From NCBI RefSeq assembly GCF_022678645.1, contig NZ_JALBWV010000034.1:26914-90913 (forward strand): DNA of 64,000 nucleotides, written 5' to 3'. The number at the start of each line of letters is the position of its first letter. The first letter of the stretch is position 1. Origin of the DNA: Saccharopolyspora soli (GTDB taxonomy: Bacteria; Actinomycetota; Actinomycetes; Mycobacteriales; Pseudonocardiaceae). Made by a program: the position numbers and the translations under genes. Below the pieces are notes generated by a model that ran no database searches, had not been told where the DNA came from, and worked only from the letters and a program-made list of their open reading frames with translations. Positions 42,664 to 51,086 of this stretch are shown here, piece after piece.

Positions 42664-43335
42664 ATGCCTGAACAACCACCTGAACACCACGACACCGAGG
42701 AATACCGGCTGACCGATCGCCGCGTCGCGGAACTCCTCGACCGGGCTGCCGCTGACCTCCGTCGGCAGTTCAACGGCATCTTCACCACCGAAACTATCCG
42801 CGCCGTCGTCGCCGAGTCCTACACCCAGCTCAACGCCACCGCCCGAATCCACACCCACCTGGTCGCACTCGCCATCCGCTTCGCCCGCGAACGGCTGGAT
42901 GCCATGGCCAAGAACCGGGGGGCCTTCGCGCCTGCCATCCCCGAAGTCCTGTTCGTCTGCGTGCGCAACGCAGGTCGCTCGCAGATGGCCGCCGCGCTCC
43001 TGCACCACCACGCCCGAGGCAGGGTCCTCGTCCGCTCCGCCGGATCCGCTCCCGCCGAGACCGTCAACGCCATCGTCGTCGAGGTGGTGAACGAACTCGG
43101 CGTCGACCTCTCCGGGGAATTCCCCAAGCCGCTCACCGATGAAGCGGTGGAAGCTGCTGATGTGGTGATCACAATGGGCTGCGCTCGCCCCGTTTTCCGG
43201 GGCAAGAGCTATCGCAACTGGGAACTCGACGACCCAACGGGCAAAACGGTCGACGAGGTCCGCGAGATCCGCGACGAGATCGACCGCCGCGTCCGCCGAC
43301 TGCTGGCCGAGCTGGTACCGGAGACCCCACGCTGA
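42664..43335 (+). CDS. arsC: Arsenate reductase / low-molecular-weight phosphatase with N-terminal three-helix bundle
   Basis: A 223-residue protein. The N-terminal 85 residues form a helical bundle (ELLDRAAADLRRQFNGIFTT, SYTQLNATARIHTHLVALAI) known as a dimerisation domain in actinobacterial ArsC proteins. The C-terminal domain is a low-molecular-weight phosphatase fold with the P-loop VCVRNAGRSQMAAALL (Cys-x5-Arg-Ser), SAGSAPAETVN, ITMGCARPVFRG and the acid-loop region ELDDPTGK. In this group arsenate is reduced to arsenite with mycothiol or thioredoxin as reductant. There is no ArsR or arsenite pump beside it. ATG 42664 has GGGAG upstream. Confidence 0.9.
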   Translation: MPEQPPEHHDTEEYRLTDRRVAELLDRAAADLRRQFNGIFTTETIRAVVAESYTQLNATARIHTHLVALAIRFARERLDAMAKNRGAFAPAIPEVLFVCVRNAGRSQMAAALLHHHARGRVLVRSAGSAPAETVNAIVVEVVNELGVDLSGEFPKPLTDEAVEAADVVITMGCARPVFRGKSYRNWELDDPTGKTVDEVREIRDEIDRRVRRLLAELVPETPR

Positions 43336-43353
43336 GCGTCCGCGGTGGATATC

Positions 43354-44772
43354 TCACCCGGTGTGCTCATCGCTGGACGCACCCCTGATCTCCTCCGGAG
43401 CGCAGCCGAGGTAGGTGCCGCCGCACAGCAGCGGGATCGCACGCGGCCAGGACGTTTCGGCAGCCGTGATGGGCTCGTTTCGGGTGCGCCAGCCGGTCTT
43501 GCGCTGGGCTTCCGCCAATTCCCACGCCAGCAGCCGCAACCGGCTGCGCAGCACGGTGCGCGGTAGTGGATCGGCGAAGTCGCTGACGTGGTCGACGCAG
43601 ACCCCGTGGCCGCGTTCCCACTCATCCCGGACCACACGGTGTTCCAGGGCTGCGGCCAGCAGCGCTTGTTCGCGGCTGTCGGCGAGCAGCCCCGCCGCGC
43701 AGGCTGCGCAGCGCGGGGAGGTGCCGTTGAAGGTCTCGACCGCCGTCGAAACGAAGACCCGTGGACGTCGCAGCACCGCTGCGCCATCAGTCCACTGTCG
43801 ACGGAAAGCGTGCAGCGCGGCCTTCCGCAGGCGGATGGTCAGGTGGCGCGAGGGGGCGGCGTCCAGGTGCTCGGCGAGCCGGTCCAGGCGGTCGATGAGG
43901 TGCGTGCGCATGAGCTCGGCCACCCGACCAGCATCCGTCGCCGAGAGCGCCGACGCGTCGAGCAGGTGGGCCGGACACAGCCAGGCTTCGGTGGAATCCA
44001 GCTGGTTGTCGGCTGACTGCCGACATAACCATGCCGTGTAGCGGATCTCGGCGTGCGCCCGTGCCCGACACAGCGGGCAACATCCCCGGTGGACCGCAGC
44101 CAGCACGTGGTCCAATGTGGATTGCGCTCGCGCGTCCGCGTCGGCCTGGGTGCGCACCAGATTGGCCGCCAGCAGGGTCGGTGTTCGCCGTGCCAGGTCG
44201 GCGTCGGACCCGGCCAGTGCGTCGACCAGGCCATCACCGCTGGTGTCCCGGAGTTGCTTGAGCGCCAGCGCCGTCACCTCCGCGGTCAGCGGGTCGGGCA
44301 CCTCGACCAGCACGTCCAGCAGGTGTGGGAGGCACAACCGACGCGCGCTGCGCAGTCGATCGAGAACCTCCTCGTCACCTGCCCATCGGGCCACGGTGCG
44401 CACGCGTCGCCGCGCACTCCCGGTGACCTGGTCGCATCCATCGCACCCGCGCTGGTCCGAGTGCTGGTCGGATTGGGTGAGGACGTGGTTGATGACATCG
44501 CCGAACAGCGCGGGAAACTGGACCGTGCCAGCAGGGTCGGTCATGAGCAGCCGGGTGTGGTCGGGGCAGAACCCACCCGCCGCGGCGACCCGCGCGCGCA
44601 CCTGGAGTTCGCTGTGCGATTCCAGCAGGTATTCGCGGCGCCAATAGTGCTCGGCGTCGGCTTGGGCCCGGCACACCAGGCAGCCGCCTTCGTCGAGTTG
44701 GCGCAGCAATTCGATGCGGTCCCGTTCCGCCCAGTCCGGCCGGGCCCGCCGCCCGGAGTTCAACACGCGCAC
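43354..44772 (-). CDS. Cys/His-rich protein with four CxxC...CxxH units (DUF6062-like)
   Basis: A 472-residue cytosolic protein of no known function. Four similar units can be seen: CLVCRAQAD with FCPDH (about 31-70), CDGCDQ with LCLPH (about 110-150), CCPLCRAR with WLCPAH (about 232-270), and CAACAA with VCVDH (about 360-400). Each pairs a CxxC with a later CxxH, so each may hold a zinc ion or cluster. The order resembles DUF6062-type proteins. Start is GTG 44772 with AGGAGG four bases upstream. It converges on arsC, and the pyrophosphatase gene precedes it in the same direction, 69 bases away. Confidence 0.65.
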   Translation of the reverse strand: MRVLNSGRRARPDWAERDRIELLRQLDEGGCLVCRAQADAEHYWRREYLLESHSELQVRARVAAAGGFCPDHTRLLMTDPAGTVQFPALFGDVINHVLTQSDQHSDQRGCDGCDQVTGSARRRVRTVARWAGDEEVLDRLRSARRLCLPHLLDVLVEVPDPLTAEVTALALKQLRDTSGDGLVDALAGSDADLARRTPTLLAANLVRTQADADARAQSTLDHVLAAVHRGCCPLCRARAHAEIRYTAWLCRQSADNQLDSTEAWLCPAHLLDASALSATDAGRVAELMRTHLIDRLDRLAEHLDAAPSRHLTIRLRKAALHAFRRQWTDGAAVLRRPRVFVSTAVETFNGTSPRCAACAAGLLADSREQALLAAALEHRVVRDEWERGHGVCVDHVSDFADPLPRTVLRSRLRLLAWELAEAQRKTGWRTRNEPITAAETSWPRAIPLLCGGTYLGCAPEEIRGASSDEHTG

Positions 44773-44841
44773 GGTTCCTCCTGATCCGGTGCTGGAGGGA
44801 CCGTCAGCGACGTGTTTCGCAGCTGCAGGCGAGTCTTCCCC

Positions 44842-45387
44842 CTAGTGTCCTCGCGTGCTGGCGAGCCGTCCATCCACCGGCGGTGCTGGTAGCCCCGCCG
44901 GGCGGTCACCGGTGGTGGCGCGGGTGAAAGCGCCCTCGATGACCGCCTCGGCCTCGACACGAGCTTGCCACCCCCGGATCTGACCGCTCTTGCGCGGTTC
45001 CAGGTCCTTGTAGGTGTCGAAGAAGTGGCTGATCTCCTCCAGGTCGTGGCGAGGCACGTCCGCGAGGTCGCGGATGTGATCCATGCGCGGATCATCCGCG
45101 TGCATGCAGAGGATCTTGGCGTCCGGGCCCTGTTCGTCGTGCATCCAGAACACCGCGACCGGGCGGACTCGGATGGTGCAACCGGGGAACGTCGGTTCAT
45201 CCAGCGGCACCAGCGCGTCGAGCGGATCACCGTCCTCGGCGAGGGTGCCGGGGAAGTAGCCGTAGTCGGCGGGGTACTGCGTGGCGGTGAACAGGGTGCG
45301 ATCCAACCGGATCCGCCCGAGCCGGTGGTCCATCTCGTACTTGTTCCGGGATCCCTGCGGGATTTCCACGACCATCTCCAGTTCCAC
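44842..45387 (-). CDS. ppa: Inorganic pyrophosphatase (family I)
   Basis: A 181-residue family I soluble pyrophosphatase that hydrolyses diphosphate and drives biosynthetic reactions. Conserved parts are VVEIPQGSRNKYEMDH, TQYPADYGYFPGTLAEDGDP (with the DxDPLD magnesium motif following), DAKILCMHADDP, and ISHFFDTYKDLE. The C-terminal end (after about 150) is longer and poorly conserved. GTG 45387 has AAGGAG six bases upstream. Housekeeping actinobacterial ppa is usually elsewhere, so this may be a second copy. Confidence 0.93.
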   Translation of the reverse strand: MELEMVVEIPQGSRNKYEMDHRLGRIRLDRTLFTATQYPADYGYFPGTLAEDGDPLDALVPLDEPTFPGCTIRVRPVAVFWMHDEQGPDAKILCMHADDPRMDHIRDLADVPRHDLEEISHFFDTYKDLEPRKSGQIRGWQARVEAEAVIEGAFTRATTGDRPAGLPAPPVDGRLASTRGH

Positions 45388-45650
45388 GGTGCACTCCTTT
45401 CACCGCGTCGGAAGGTGAGGTCGATACGAGCGAGCCGTGCTGCGGCGCAACCTCGCAGCACGCCTGTGTTCAGGCGAGCCTCACCACCAGTGTCGCGCGC
45501 AGGGGGCCAGCAGCGCAGTACCAGCGCCTGCGCCGATGATCGGGTTACAGTGACGGAACCGATATCGGTTTCGTGACCTGCGGGGTCCGTGGTGAGGTTG
45601 GGGAGGCGTACCCGGATGCGGGAGTTTCAGCGGGCGGCGGCGCGGGTGCG

Positions 45651-46919
45651 ATGAATTCGCCGACGCAGGGATTAGCCCGGCGGCTGGGCACGACTGACGC
45701 CGTCGTCATCGGCCTGGGTTCGATGATCGGGGCGGGTGTGTTCGCGGTGTTCGGCCCGGCGACCAGGGCCGCCGGTACCGGAATGCTGATCGGGCTGGTG
45801 ATCGCGGCCGTGATCGCCTACTGCAACGCGACCGCCTCCGCGCAGCTCGCGGCGGTCTATCCGACCTCGGGCGGCACGTACATCTACGGGCGTGAACGGC
45901 TCGGGCACTGGTGGGGGTTCACCGCCGGGTGGGGCTTCGTGATCGGCAAGACCGCCTCCTGCGCGGCGATGGCACTCACGTTCGCCTCCTACGCGGTCCC
46001 CGGCCCGTGGTGGGCGCAGCGGCTGGTGGCGGTCGCCGGGGTGCTCGCGCTGGCAGCGCTGAACTACCGCGGTGTCACCAAGACCGCGTTCCTCACCCGC
46101 ATCCTGGTCGGCCTCACGCTGCTCGCGCTGGCCACCGTCGTCGTGGGGATCGCCGTCGGCGGCCAGGCCAGCAGTGCCCATCTCGGCGGCTGGGCGGCGC
46201 TGGGCCAAGGTGGCGTGTACGGCACGTTGCAGGCGGCCGGGCTGCTGTTCTTCGCGTTCGCCGGGTACGCCCGGATCGCCACCATGGGCGAGGAAGTCGC
46301 CGACCCGCAGCGCACGATCCCGCGCGCGATCACCACCGCGCTGGCCGTCGCCGTGGTGATCTACCTGGTAATCGGCGTCGCCGTGCTGCTCGCCGCAGGA
46401 CCCGACCGCCTAGCCGCCGCGGTGGCCCCGCTCTCGGAGGCCGTCCAGTCCGCCGGTGCCGGTGGTCTGGAGCCGGTCGTCCGCATCGGCGGGGCAGTGG
46501 CGAGCCTGGGTGCGTTGCTGGCGCTCATCGCCGGGATCGGGCGCACCAGCCTGGCCATGGCCCGCCACCACGACCTGCCGAACTGGTTGGCCACCGTGCA
46601 TCCGAGGTTCAAAGTCCCGCACCACGCCGAAACGGCACTCGCCGTGGTGGTGAGCATCCTCGTCATGACCCTCGACCTGCGCAGCGTGATCGGCTTCTCG
46701 TCCTTCGGGGTGCTCGTCTACTACGCGATCGCCAACGCTTCGGCGTTCACCCAGCCCACCGACCAGCGTCGCTGGCCGCGTTGGCTGAACATCCTCGGTG
46801 CTTTCGGCTGTGCCGTGCTGGTGGTGACACTCCCGTGGCAAGCGGTAGTCGCCGGGCTGGTGATGTTCGCCGTCGGACTGACCGGTCGGCTGATCGCCCG
46901 GAAGGTACGCCCGGACTGA
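45651..46919 (+). CDS. APC-superfamily amino acid permease
   Basis: A 422-residue integral membrane protein with about 11-12 predicted transmembrane helices. The first helix contains VVIGLGSMIGAGVFAVFGPA, the substrate-binding GSMIGAG loop of the amino acid-polyamine-organocation superfamily. Others are YPTSGGTYIYGRERLGHWWG, FFAFAGYARIATMGEEVADP (with the charge-bearing E-V-x-DP motif) and ALLALIAGIGRTSLAMARHH. It probably takes up an amino acid or amine by proton symport. I start at ATG 45651; the frame is open from 45573 with no better start. Confidence 0.88.
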   Translation: MNSPTQGLARRLGTTDAVVIGLGSMIGAGVFAVFGPATRAAGTGMLIGLVIAAVIAYCNATASAQLAAVYPTSGGTYIYGRERLGHWWGFTAGWGFVIGKTASCAAMALTFASYAVPGPWWAQRLVAVAGVLALAALNYRGVTKTAFLTRILVGLTLLALATVVVGIAVGGQASSAHLGGWAALGQGGVYGTLQAAGLLFFAFAGYARIATMGEEVADPQRTIPRAITTALAVAVVIYLVIGVAVLLAAGPDRLAAAVAPLSEAVQSAGAGGLEPVVRIGGAVASLGALLALIAGIGRTSLAMARHHDLPNWLATVHPRFKVPHHAETALAVVVSILVMTLDLRSVIGFSSFGVLVYYAIANASAFTQPTDQRRWPRWLNILGAFGCAVLVVTLPWQAVVAGLVMFAVGLTGRLIARKVRPD

Positions 46920-46976
46920 CGTGGTGACTGATCTGACGATCAAGCCTGGGGACGGCTCAGGGTCGCGCCCGCGCGG

Positions 46977-47195
46977 TCACGCGATCTGTTCGGCTTGGTA
47001 ACCGACGCTGGTGATCGCGGCGATGACATCCGCAGGACCGGACTTGGCGAGGTCGAGTTCGACGACGCTGCGACCGTCCTTGACCGAGGTGCGGGTGCGG
47101 TGGACGCCGGGGAGGTCTTCCAGGACGTCGTCGATGAGCAGGCTGCAGCTGCCGCAGTGCATGCCGGTGACGCGGAAGGTGGCGGTGGTGGTCAT
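46977..47195 (-). CDS. Copper chaperone, HMA domain (CopZ-like)
   Basis: A 72-residue heavy-metal-associated domain protein with the metal-binding loop VTGMHCGSCSLLIDDVLEDL (GMHCxxC), then VVELDLAKSGPADVIAAITS and GYQAEQ. It would carry Cu(I) in the cytosol. ATG 47195 is chosen because the domain starts at the following residues (TTTATFRVTGMHC). It follows the TauE/SafE-cupredoxin gene by 14 bases and is likely co-transcribed with it, forming a copper cassette. Confidence 0.9.
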   Translation of the reverse strand: MTTTATFRVTGMHCGSCSLLIDDVLEDLPGVHRTRTSVKDGRSVVELDLAKSGPADVIAAITSVGYQAEQIA

Positions 47196-47209
47196 GGTGG
47201 GACTCCTCG

Positions 47210-48283
47210 TCAGTTGGCGGTGACGGTGCCGGTGTACATGCCCATTCCGCAGGAGTAGGCCAACGGGCCGCGTGGCAGTGCACCGAGTTCGATCGTGGTG
47301 TCGCCCTGTGCTGGGAGGATCCGGTCGACGTTGCGGGACGGGATGATGAAGGACCGCACGCAGCCCTGGGCGTTGTCGGAGCGGACGGTCAGGGTGGTGG
47401 GCAGGTCGGCCCGGATCTGCACGTTCGTGGGGGTGTAACCGTCGGAGCTCGCGGTGACGACCACCGTCTGGTGACCATTTTGGACGGACACGGTGCCGGG
47501 TGCCGCCGGTGCCTCGGCAGTGGCCGCTTGTGCGAGTCGGCTGGCGGCCAGCGGTGACCCGGCGAGCTCCAGCCCGCCGTTGAGCGTGTACAGCCCGGTG
47601 ATCAGCACGACGATGCCGGTGAGCACGGCGAGCTTTCCGCGCCAGGCGGTGGCGGCTTTCCGCGCGGCATAGCCGAGGAGGGCGAACAGAGGACTGGTGC
47701 CGATGACGAAGGTCGCCATGATCGCGGCTCCGGCCAGTGGTGAGCCGGAGGCCAGCGCCAGTGCCTCGACCGACAACGTCACGCCGCACGGGATCAGCAC
47801 GCTGACCACGCCGAGCAGCGTTGGTGCCAGGGCGGACTGGGATCGGGAGCTGTCGCGGACGATGCGCATCCAGGACAGCGGCGGCTCGATGACGATGTTG
47901 CGGAATCCGGGCACGCCGAGTTGGGCGAGTCCGAAGGCGATGATCACGACCCCGGCGAGCAGTTGCAGCCAGGTACGCGTGCCGACGGAGAGCTGCACGA
48001 CGCTGCCCAGTGCGCCCAGCAGGGCACCGAGCACCACGTGCGAGACCAGTTTGCCGATCAGAAACCCGCCGACGGGTGCGAAGTCGTCGGCGAGCCGGGT
48101 AAGCGGGGTCTGAGTCCGGGTTCGCGCAGCGCCGGTGTGCGCAGCGGTGCCCTTACCGGCACCAGCCGAGTCGGCGTTGCGGCGTTGGCGGGTGATCAGT
48201 CCCGCGAGCAGCCCGCCCTGCACTGCGGCGCACGAGACCCCACCGGCGAACAGGCCGGTGAGCAAGACAGCAATGAGATCCAT
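47210..48283 (-). CDS. TauE/SafE-type membrane protein fused to a cupredoxin-like domain
   Basis: A 357-residue protein. Residues about 1-245 are a polytopic membrane domain of the TauE/SafE or UreH-like type (LIAVLLTGLFAGGVSCAAVQ, GKLVSHVVLGALLGALGSVV, LIPCGVTLSVEALALASGSP), including Cys residues within membrane helices. After a linker, residues about 260-357 are a cupredoxin-like domain on the outside: TVVVTASSDGYTPTNVQIRA, TTLTVRSDNAQGCVRSFIIP and PLAYSCGMGMYTGTV. Here the copper ligands appear to be Cys and Met. ATG 48283 has AGGAG nine bases upstream. With the chaperone next to it, a role in copper export or delivery to the cell surface is likely (inference). Confidence 0.83.
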   Translation of the reverse strand: MDLIAVLLTGLFAGGVSCAAVQGGLLAGLITRQRRNADSAGAGKGTAAHTGAARTRTQTPLTRLADDFAPVGGFLIGKLVSHVVLGALLGALGSVVQLSVGTRTWLQLLAGVVIIAFGLAQLGVPGFRNIVIEPPLSWMRIVRDSSRSQSALAPTLLGVVSVLIPCGVTLSVEALALASGSPLAGAAIMATFVIGTSPLFALLGYAARKAATAWRGKLAVLTGIVVLITGLYTLNGGLELAGSPLAASRLAQAATAEAPAAPGTVSVQNGHQTVVVTASSDGYTPTNVQIRADLPTTLTVRSDNAQGCVRSFIIPSRNVDRILPAQGDTTIELGALPRGPLAYSCGMGMYTGTVTAN

Positions 48284-48388
48284 GGAAAATGCTCCTGCGA
48301 AAGCGAAAAGGGGTATCGAAGTGGCGGCCCCGGATTGCCGGAGGCGTGACCGCACGAAGCACTGTGCGGTGCTGTGGACAGACTTCTC

Positions 48389-48844
48389 CTACGTTCGCAG
48401 GACGCAGAGCTGCGCAAGGTTCGGCCGCGGCGTCGGGTTTGGCCGCGTGGCGGGCACACCCGTCTCGCGAAGCCGCATGACAACGCTCATGTCGGGACGG
48501 CGCAGGATCGCCAGCATCCCGAGGGCGACGATCAACAAGGCCAGGCAGCTCATCAGCATGCCGCTGTGGAAGCTGGCCACGTCTTCGCCCCCGGCGTGGC
48601 TCGCGACGATCGCAGTGCCGAGGTGCTGGTCGTGCACCCCGGCTGCGTCCGCAGAGGCCGCCACCGATGCGGGGCAAGGTGCGGAACCCATGTGGTCGAC
48701 TGCGGCAGCCATGTGCACGGCGGGTGTCATGCCGTCCGCGCACTGCGGTGTGTGGAGCAAGGCGAGACCGGCGACCACGGTGAGCACGGCGACGAGCCGC
48801 GCGAGGGGCCCTCGCGCGAATTGCGTCCACCGGATCGTGCTCAT
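48389..48844 (-). CDS. DUF6153-like His/Met-rich membrane protein
   Basis: A 151-residue protein with two hydrophobic segments (LARLVAVLTVVAGLALLHTP, MLMSCLALLIVALGMLAILR). Between them lies a segment rich in His, Met and Cys (TPAVHMAAAVDHMGSAPCPA, HDQHLG, ASFHSGM). Such a loop outside the membrane would bind copper. It matches actinobacterial DUF6153 proteins found near copper genes. ATG 48844 is preferred to an in-frame TTG at 48853. It is upstream of the TauE/SafE-cupredoxin gene on the same strand with a gap of 105 bases. Confidence 0.68.
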   Translation of the reverse strand: MSTIRWTQFARGPLARLVAVLTVVAGLALLHTPQCADGMTPAVHMAAAVDHMGSAPCPASVAASADAAGVHDQHLGTAIVASHAGGEDVASFHSGMLMSCLALLIVALGMLAILRRPDMSVVMRLRETGVPATRPNPTPRPNLAQLCVLRT

Positions 48845-48990
48845 GGCGCTCAAGGTTACGGACTTACCGACACTGCTGCGGCACCGCCCTTTGATGCGGG
48901 ACCAAATGCCCGGGAAGACCGGGCCGTCCGACGTCCACTCGCTGCCCCGAGCTGACGTTTGCGAGTTCCTGCGGCTGGTAGCGTCGGTTC

Positions 48991-49632
48991 ATGGATGCCC
49001 GCGGGGACCGTGCGTCGAGGTTGCGCCGCTACTGGGACAAGTCAGCGCGCTCCTACGACAACCAGATGCGCTACTTCGAACGCTTCCTGGCTGGCGACAG
49101 TCGGAACTGGGTGTGCTCCCGAGCATCCGGCGACGTCCTGGAAGTCGCCATCGGCACCGGCCTCAATCTTCCCGCGTACTCGCGAGATATCCGGTTGACC
49201 GGCATCGAGTGGAGTCCGCAGATGCTGGGCATTGCGCGGCAGCGTGCGCGAGAACTCGACGTGCCTGTCGAGTTCCTCGAAGGAGACGCCCAGGCGCTGC
49301 CGTTTCCCGACGCCACTTTCGACACCGTGGTGTGCACGTTCTCCCTGTGCGCCATACCCGATTACAAGCAGGCGATCGCCGAGATGAAACGAGTGCTGCG
49401 TCCCGGTGGCCAACTGCTGCTGGCCGACCACGTGGCCAGCTCATCGGGGCTTGCGCGCCTCGTGCAGAAAGCCGCCGAGCTGATCACCGTGCCGCTCGGA
49501 GGAGAACATTTTCTCCGCCGCCCGAAGGAGCAGGTTCGCGCCGCCGGATTCGACGTCGAACGCAGCGAACGCTTCAAACTCGGGATCATCGAACGGCTCG
49601 TGGCCCGCAAACCGCTCGACGCCTCGGCGTGA
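48991..49632 (+). CDS. Class I SAM-dependent methyltransferase (UbiE/MenG-like)
   Basis: A 213-residue methyltransferase. Motif I is VLEVAIGTGLNLPAYSRDIR, motif II includes LTGIEWSPQMLGIARQRARE, and FLEGDAQALPFPDATFDTVV and EMKRVLRPGGQLLLADHVAS are typical of the MenG/UbiE-like group. The C-terminal GGEHFLRRPKEQVRAAGFDV is also usual. The acceptor is unknown: lipid, quinone or thiol are possible. It is divergent from the copper cassette, which makes a joint promoter region at 48845-48990 possible. Confidence 0.87.
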   Translation: MDARGDRASRLRRYWDKSARSYDNQMRYFERFLAGDSRNWVCSRASGDVLEVAIGTGLNLPAYSRDIRLTGIEWSPQMLGIARQRARELDVPVEFLEGDAQALPFPDATFDTVVCTFSLCAIPDYKQAIAEMKRVLRPGGQLLLADHVASSSGLARLVQKAAELITVPLGGEHFLRRPKEQVRAAGFDVERSERFKLGIIERLVARKPLDASA

Positions 49633-49671
49633 GGGTTGGACCGCGTTCGCGTCCCAAACGGCGGAGGGCTT

Positions 49672-50642
49672 TCAGCTCGCGAAGAGCACTGGACAGGCGA
49701 GGATCCCGACGCCCGCCAGCATGCCGAGACCGATCAATGCTGGTGCCATGGCCGCACCGAGGCCAGCGGCTGCCGAGCAGAGGACGCGCGTGATCAGGCT
49801 CGGGCGGGATGTGAGCTTGTCGAGGTGCTGGAGCCGCAGGGCCACGCAGTGGTCGGCCAAGCCGAGCGCACCGCGGGGCGGGTGGCTTGCGGTGCTTTCG
49901 CCGGAGATCGTGCGCAGCGCCGACCGCACGGCGTTCGGGCCGTGGACTCGGGCGGCGCCGCGGTCGGCCGCGAGTTCTACCACAGTGCGCACGAGGCCGG
50001 GGGAGCGGCGGGCCAGGGGGACCCGGGGAACGGATTTCGCCAGGGTTTCGGCCAATCCCACCAGTAGGTGGTGGCGTCCGCGCAGGTGGGCGCGTTCGTG
50101 CTCAAGAACAGCGGCTGCGCTGGTTTCCCCGAGTGGTCCCGAATGCCCTTGGTGGCGACGATGAAAGCCGGTGCACCGGCGACGCTGTAGGCCACCGGGT
50201 GGGGATGTGGGAGCCACATCGTGGGGAACGACCCTGCTTCGGGTTTCGCGGTTATCCGGAGCAGTTCGAGTTGACGAGCGTGCAACTGCCGCTGTTGGCG
50301 GGCGTACCGCAGCAGTCCGCGCCCCACTTGCACGGCCACGGCGGAGACGACGACGAACAGCAGCAGGGCTGTGAGCTCATGAAGCTGCGGGGCGTAGCCG
50401 TGTCGCAGGGCGGTCCAGCAGTGGTGGGCCATCTGCAGGAGCATCGGGGCTGGCCCATGAGCTGGGAGCAGCACGATGGCCAGGGTGACCACTACCGTCG
50501 AGAACGTGGCCCCGACCAACACGACCCAGGTCACGAGCACGGCCTGCGGATCGACTCGACGGTCGATCATCCAATCGAGCACGGCAGGCGCACCGCTGGC
50601 GACGAGCACGACGCCAACCAGGAGTGCTAGAGCGAGGATCAT
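49672..50642 (-). pseudogene. M56 (BlaR1-type) membrane metallopeptidase, split by a one-base frameshift
   Basis: Start ATG 50642 overlaps the BlaI stop codon (ATGA). The first frame gives transmembrane helices (LALALLVGVVLVASGAP, WVVLVGATFSTVVVTLAIVL, LTALLLFVVVSAVAVQVGRG) and ends in AYSVAGAPAFIVATKGIRD. In another frame the protein resumes as LGETSAAAVLEHERAHLRGR, containing the HExxH zinc motif (HERAH), and finishes with AAMAPALIGLGMLAGVGILA. The join is at about 50131-50140, where one base seems to be missing. Either the protease is inactivated or the sequence has an error. An intact protein would cleave the BlaI-like repressor in response to a signal. Confidence 0.82.
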
Positions 50643-50998
50643 GGCTTCTGCCGTCGCCGCAGGCCCCGGCGCACCGCAGCGGTTTCGTCGTCGGACATCG
50701 ACTTCGCGAAGTGCAGCAGGACGGCTTCGGGGGCGCCGCTGGAGTCCAGCAGTTCCCGCAAGGCGCGAGCGGTTGCTTCTTCCCGGCCTTCCACCGGCGT
50801 GTACTGGTATGCGCGGTTTTGCAACTCGCGTTCGACCCAGCCCTTGCGGTGCAGGTTGTCCAGGACCGTCATGACCGTGGTGTAGGCGAGGTTGCGGGTC
50901 GCGTTCAGTTCGGTCAGCACCGCGCGGACGGACATGGCCTCGTCGGCCTGCCACAGCACATCCATCACAGCGCCTTCGAGATCGCCCAGCCCTTGCAT
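50639..50998 (-). CDS. BlaI/MecI/CopY-family transcriptional repressor
   Basis: A 119-residue winged-helix repressor: LGDLEGAVMDVLWQADEAMS, VRAVLTELNATRNLAYTTVM, TVLDNLHRKGWVERELQNRA and YQYTPVEGREEATA are standard BlaI parts. The C-terminal part dimerises and contains the region cleaved by M56 partners. ATG 50998 has GGGAGG four to five bases upstream. It is translationally coupled to the M56 gene. In actinomycetes such pairs regulate beta-lactamase, respiratory or metal genes; the copper cassette and P-type ATPase are close, but no target is shown by the sequence. Confidence 0.9.
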   Translation of the reverse strand: MQGLGDLEGAVMDVLWQADEAMSVRAVLTELNATRNLAYTTVMTVLDNLHRKGWVERELQNRAYQYTPVEGREEATARALRELLDSSGAPEAVLLHFAKSMSDDETAAVRRGLRRRQKP

Positions 50999-51086
50999 GG
51001 CACCTCCCACTCCCCGGACGAGGATACGGCCTGCCCGCAGCCGGGATCCGAACCCCCGGCCTGGTCCGGACGGGTGCGGTGCAGGA

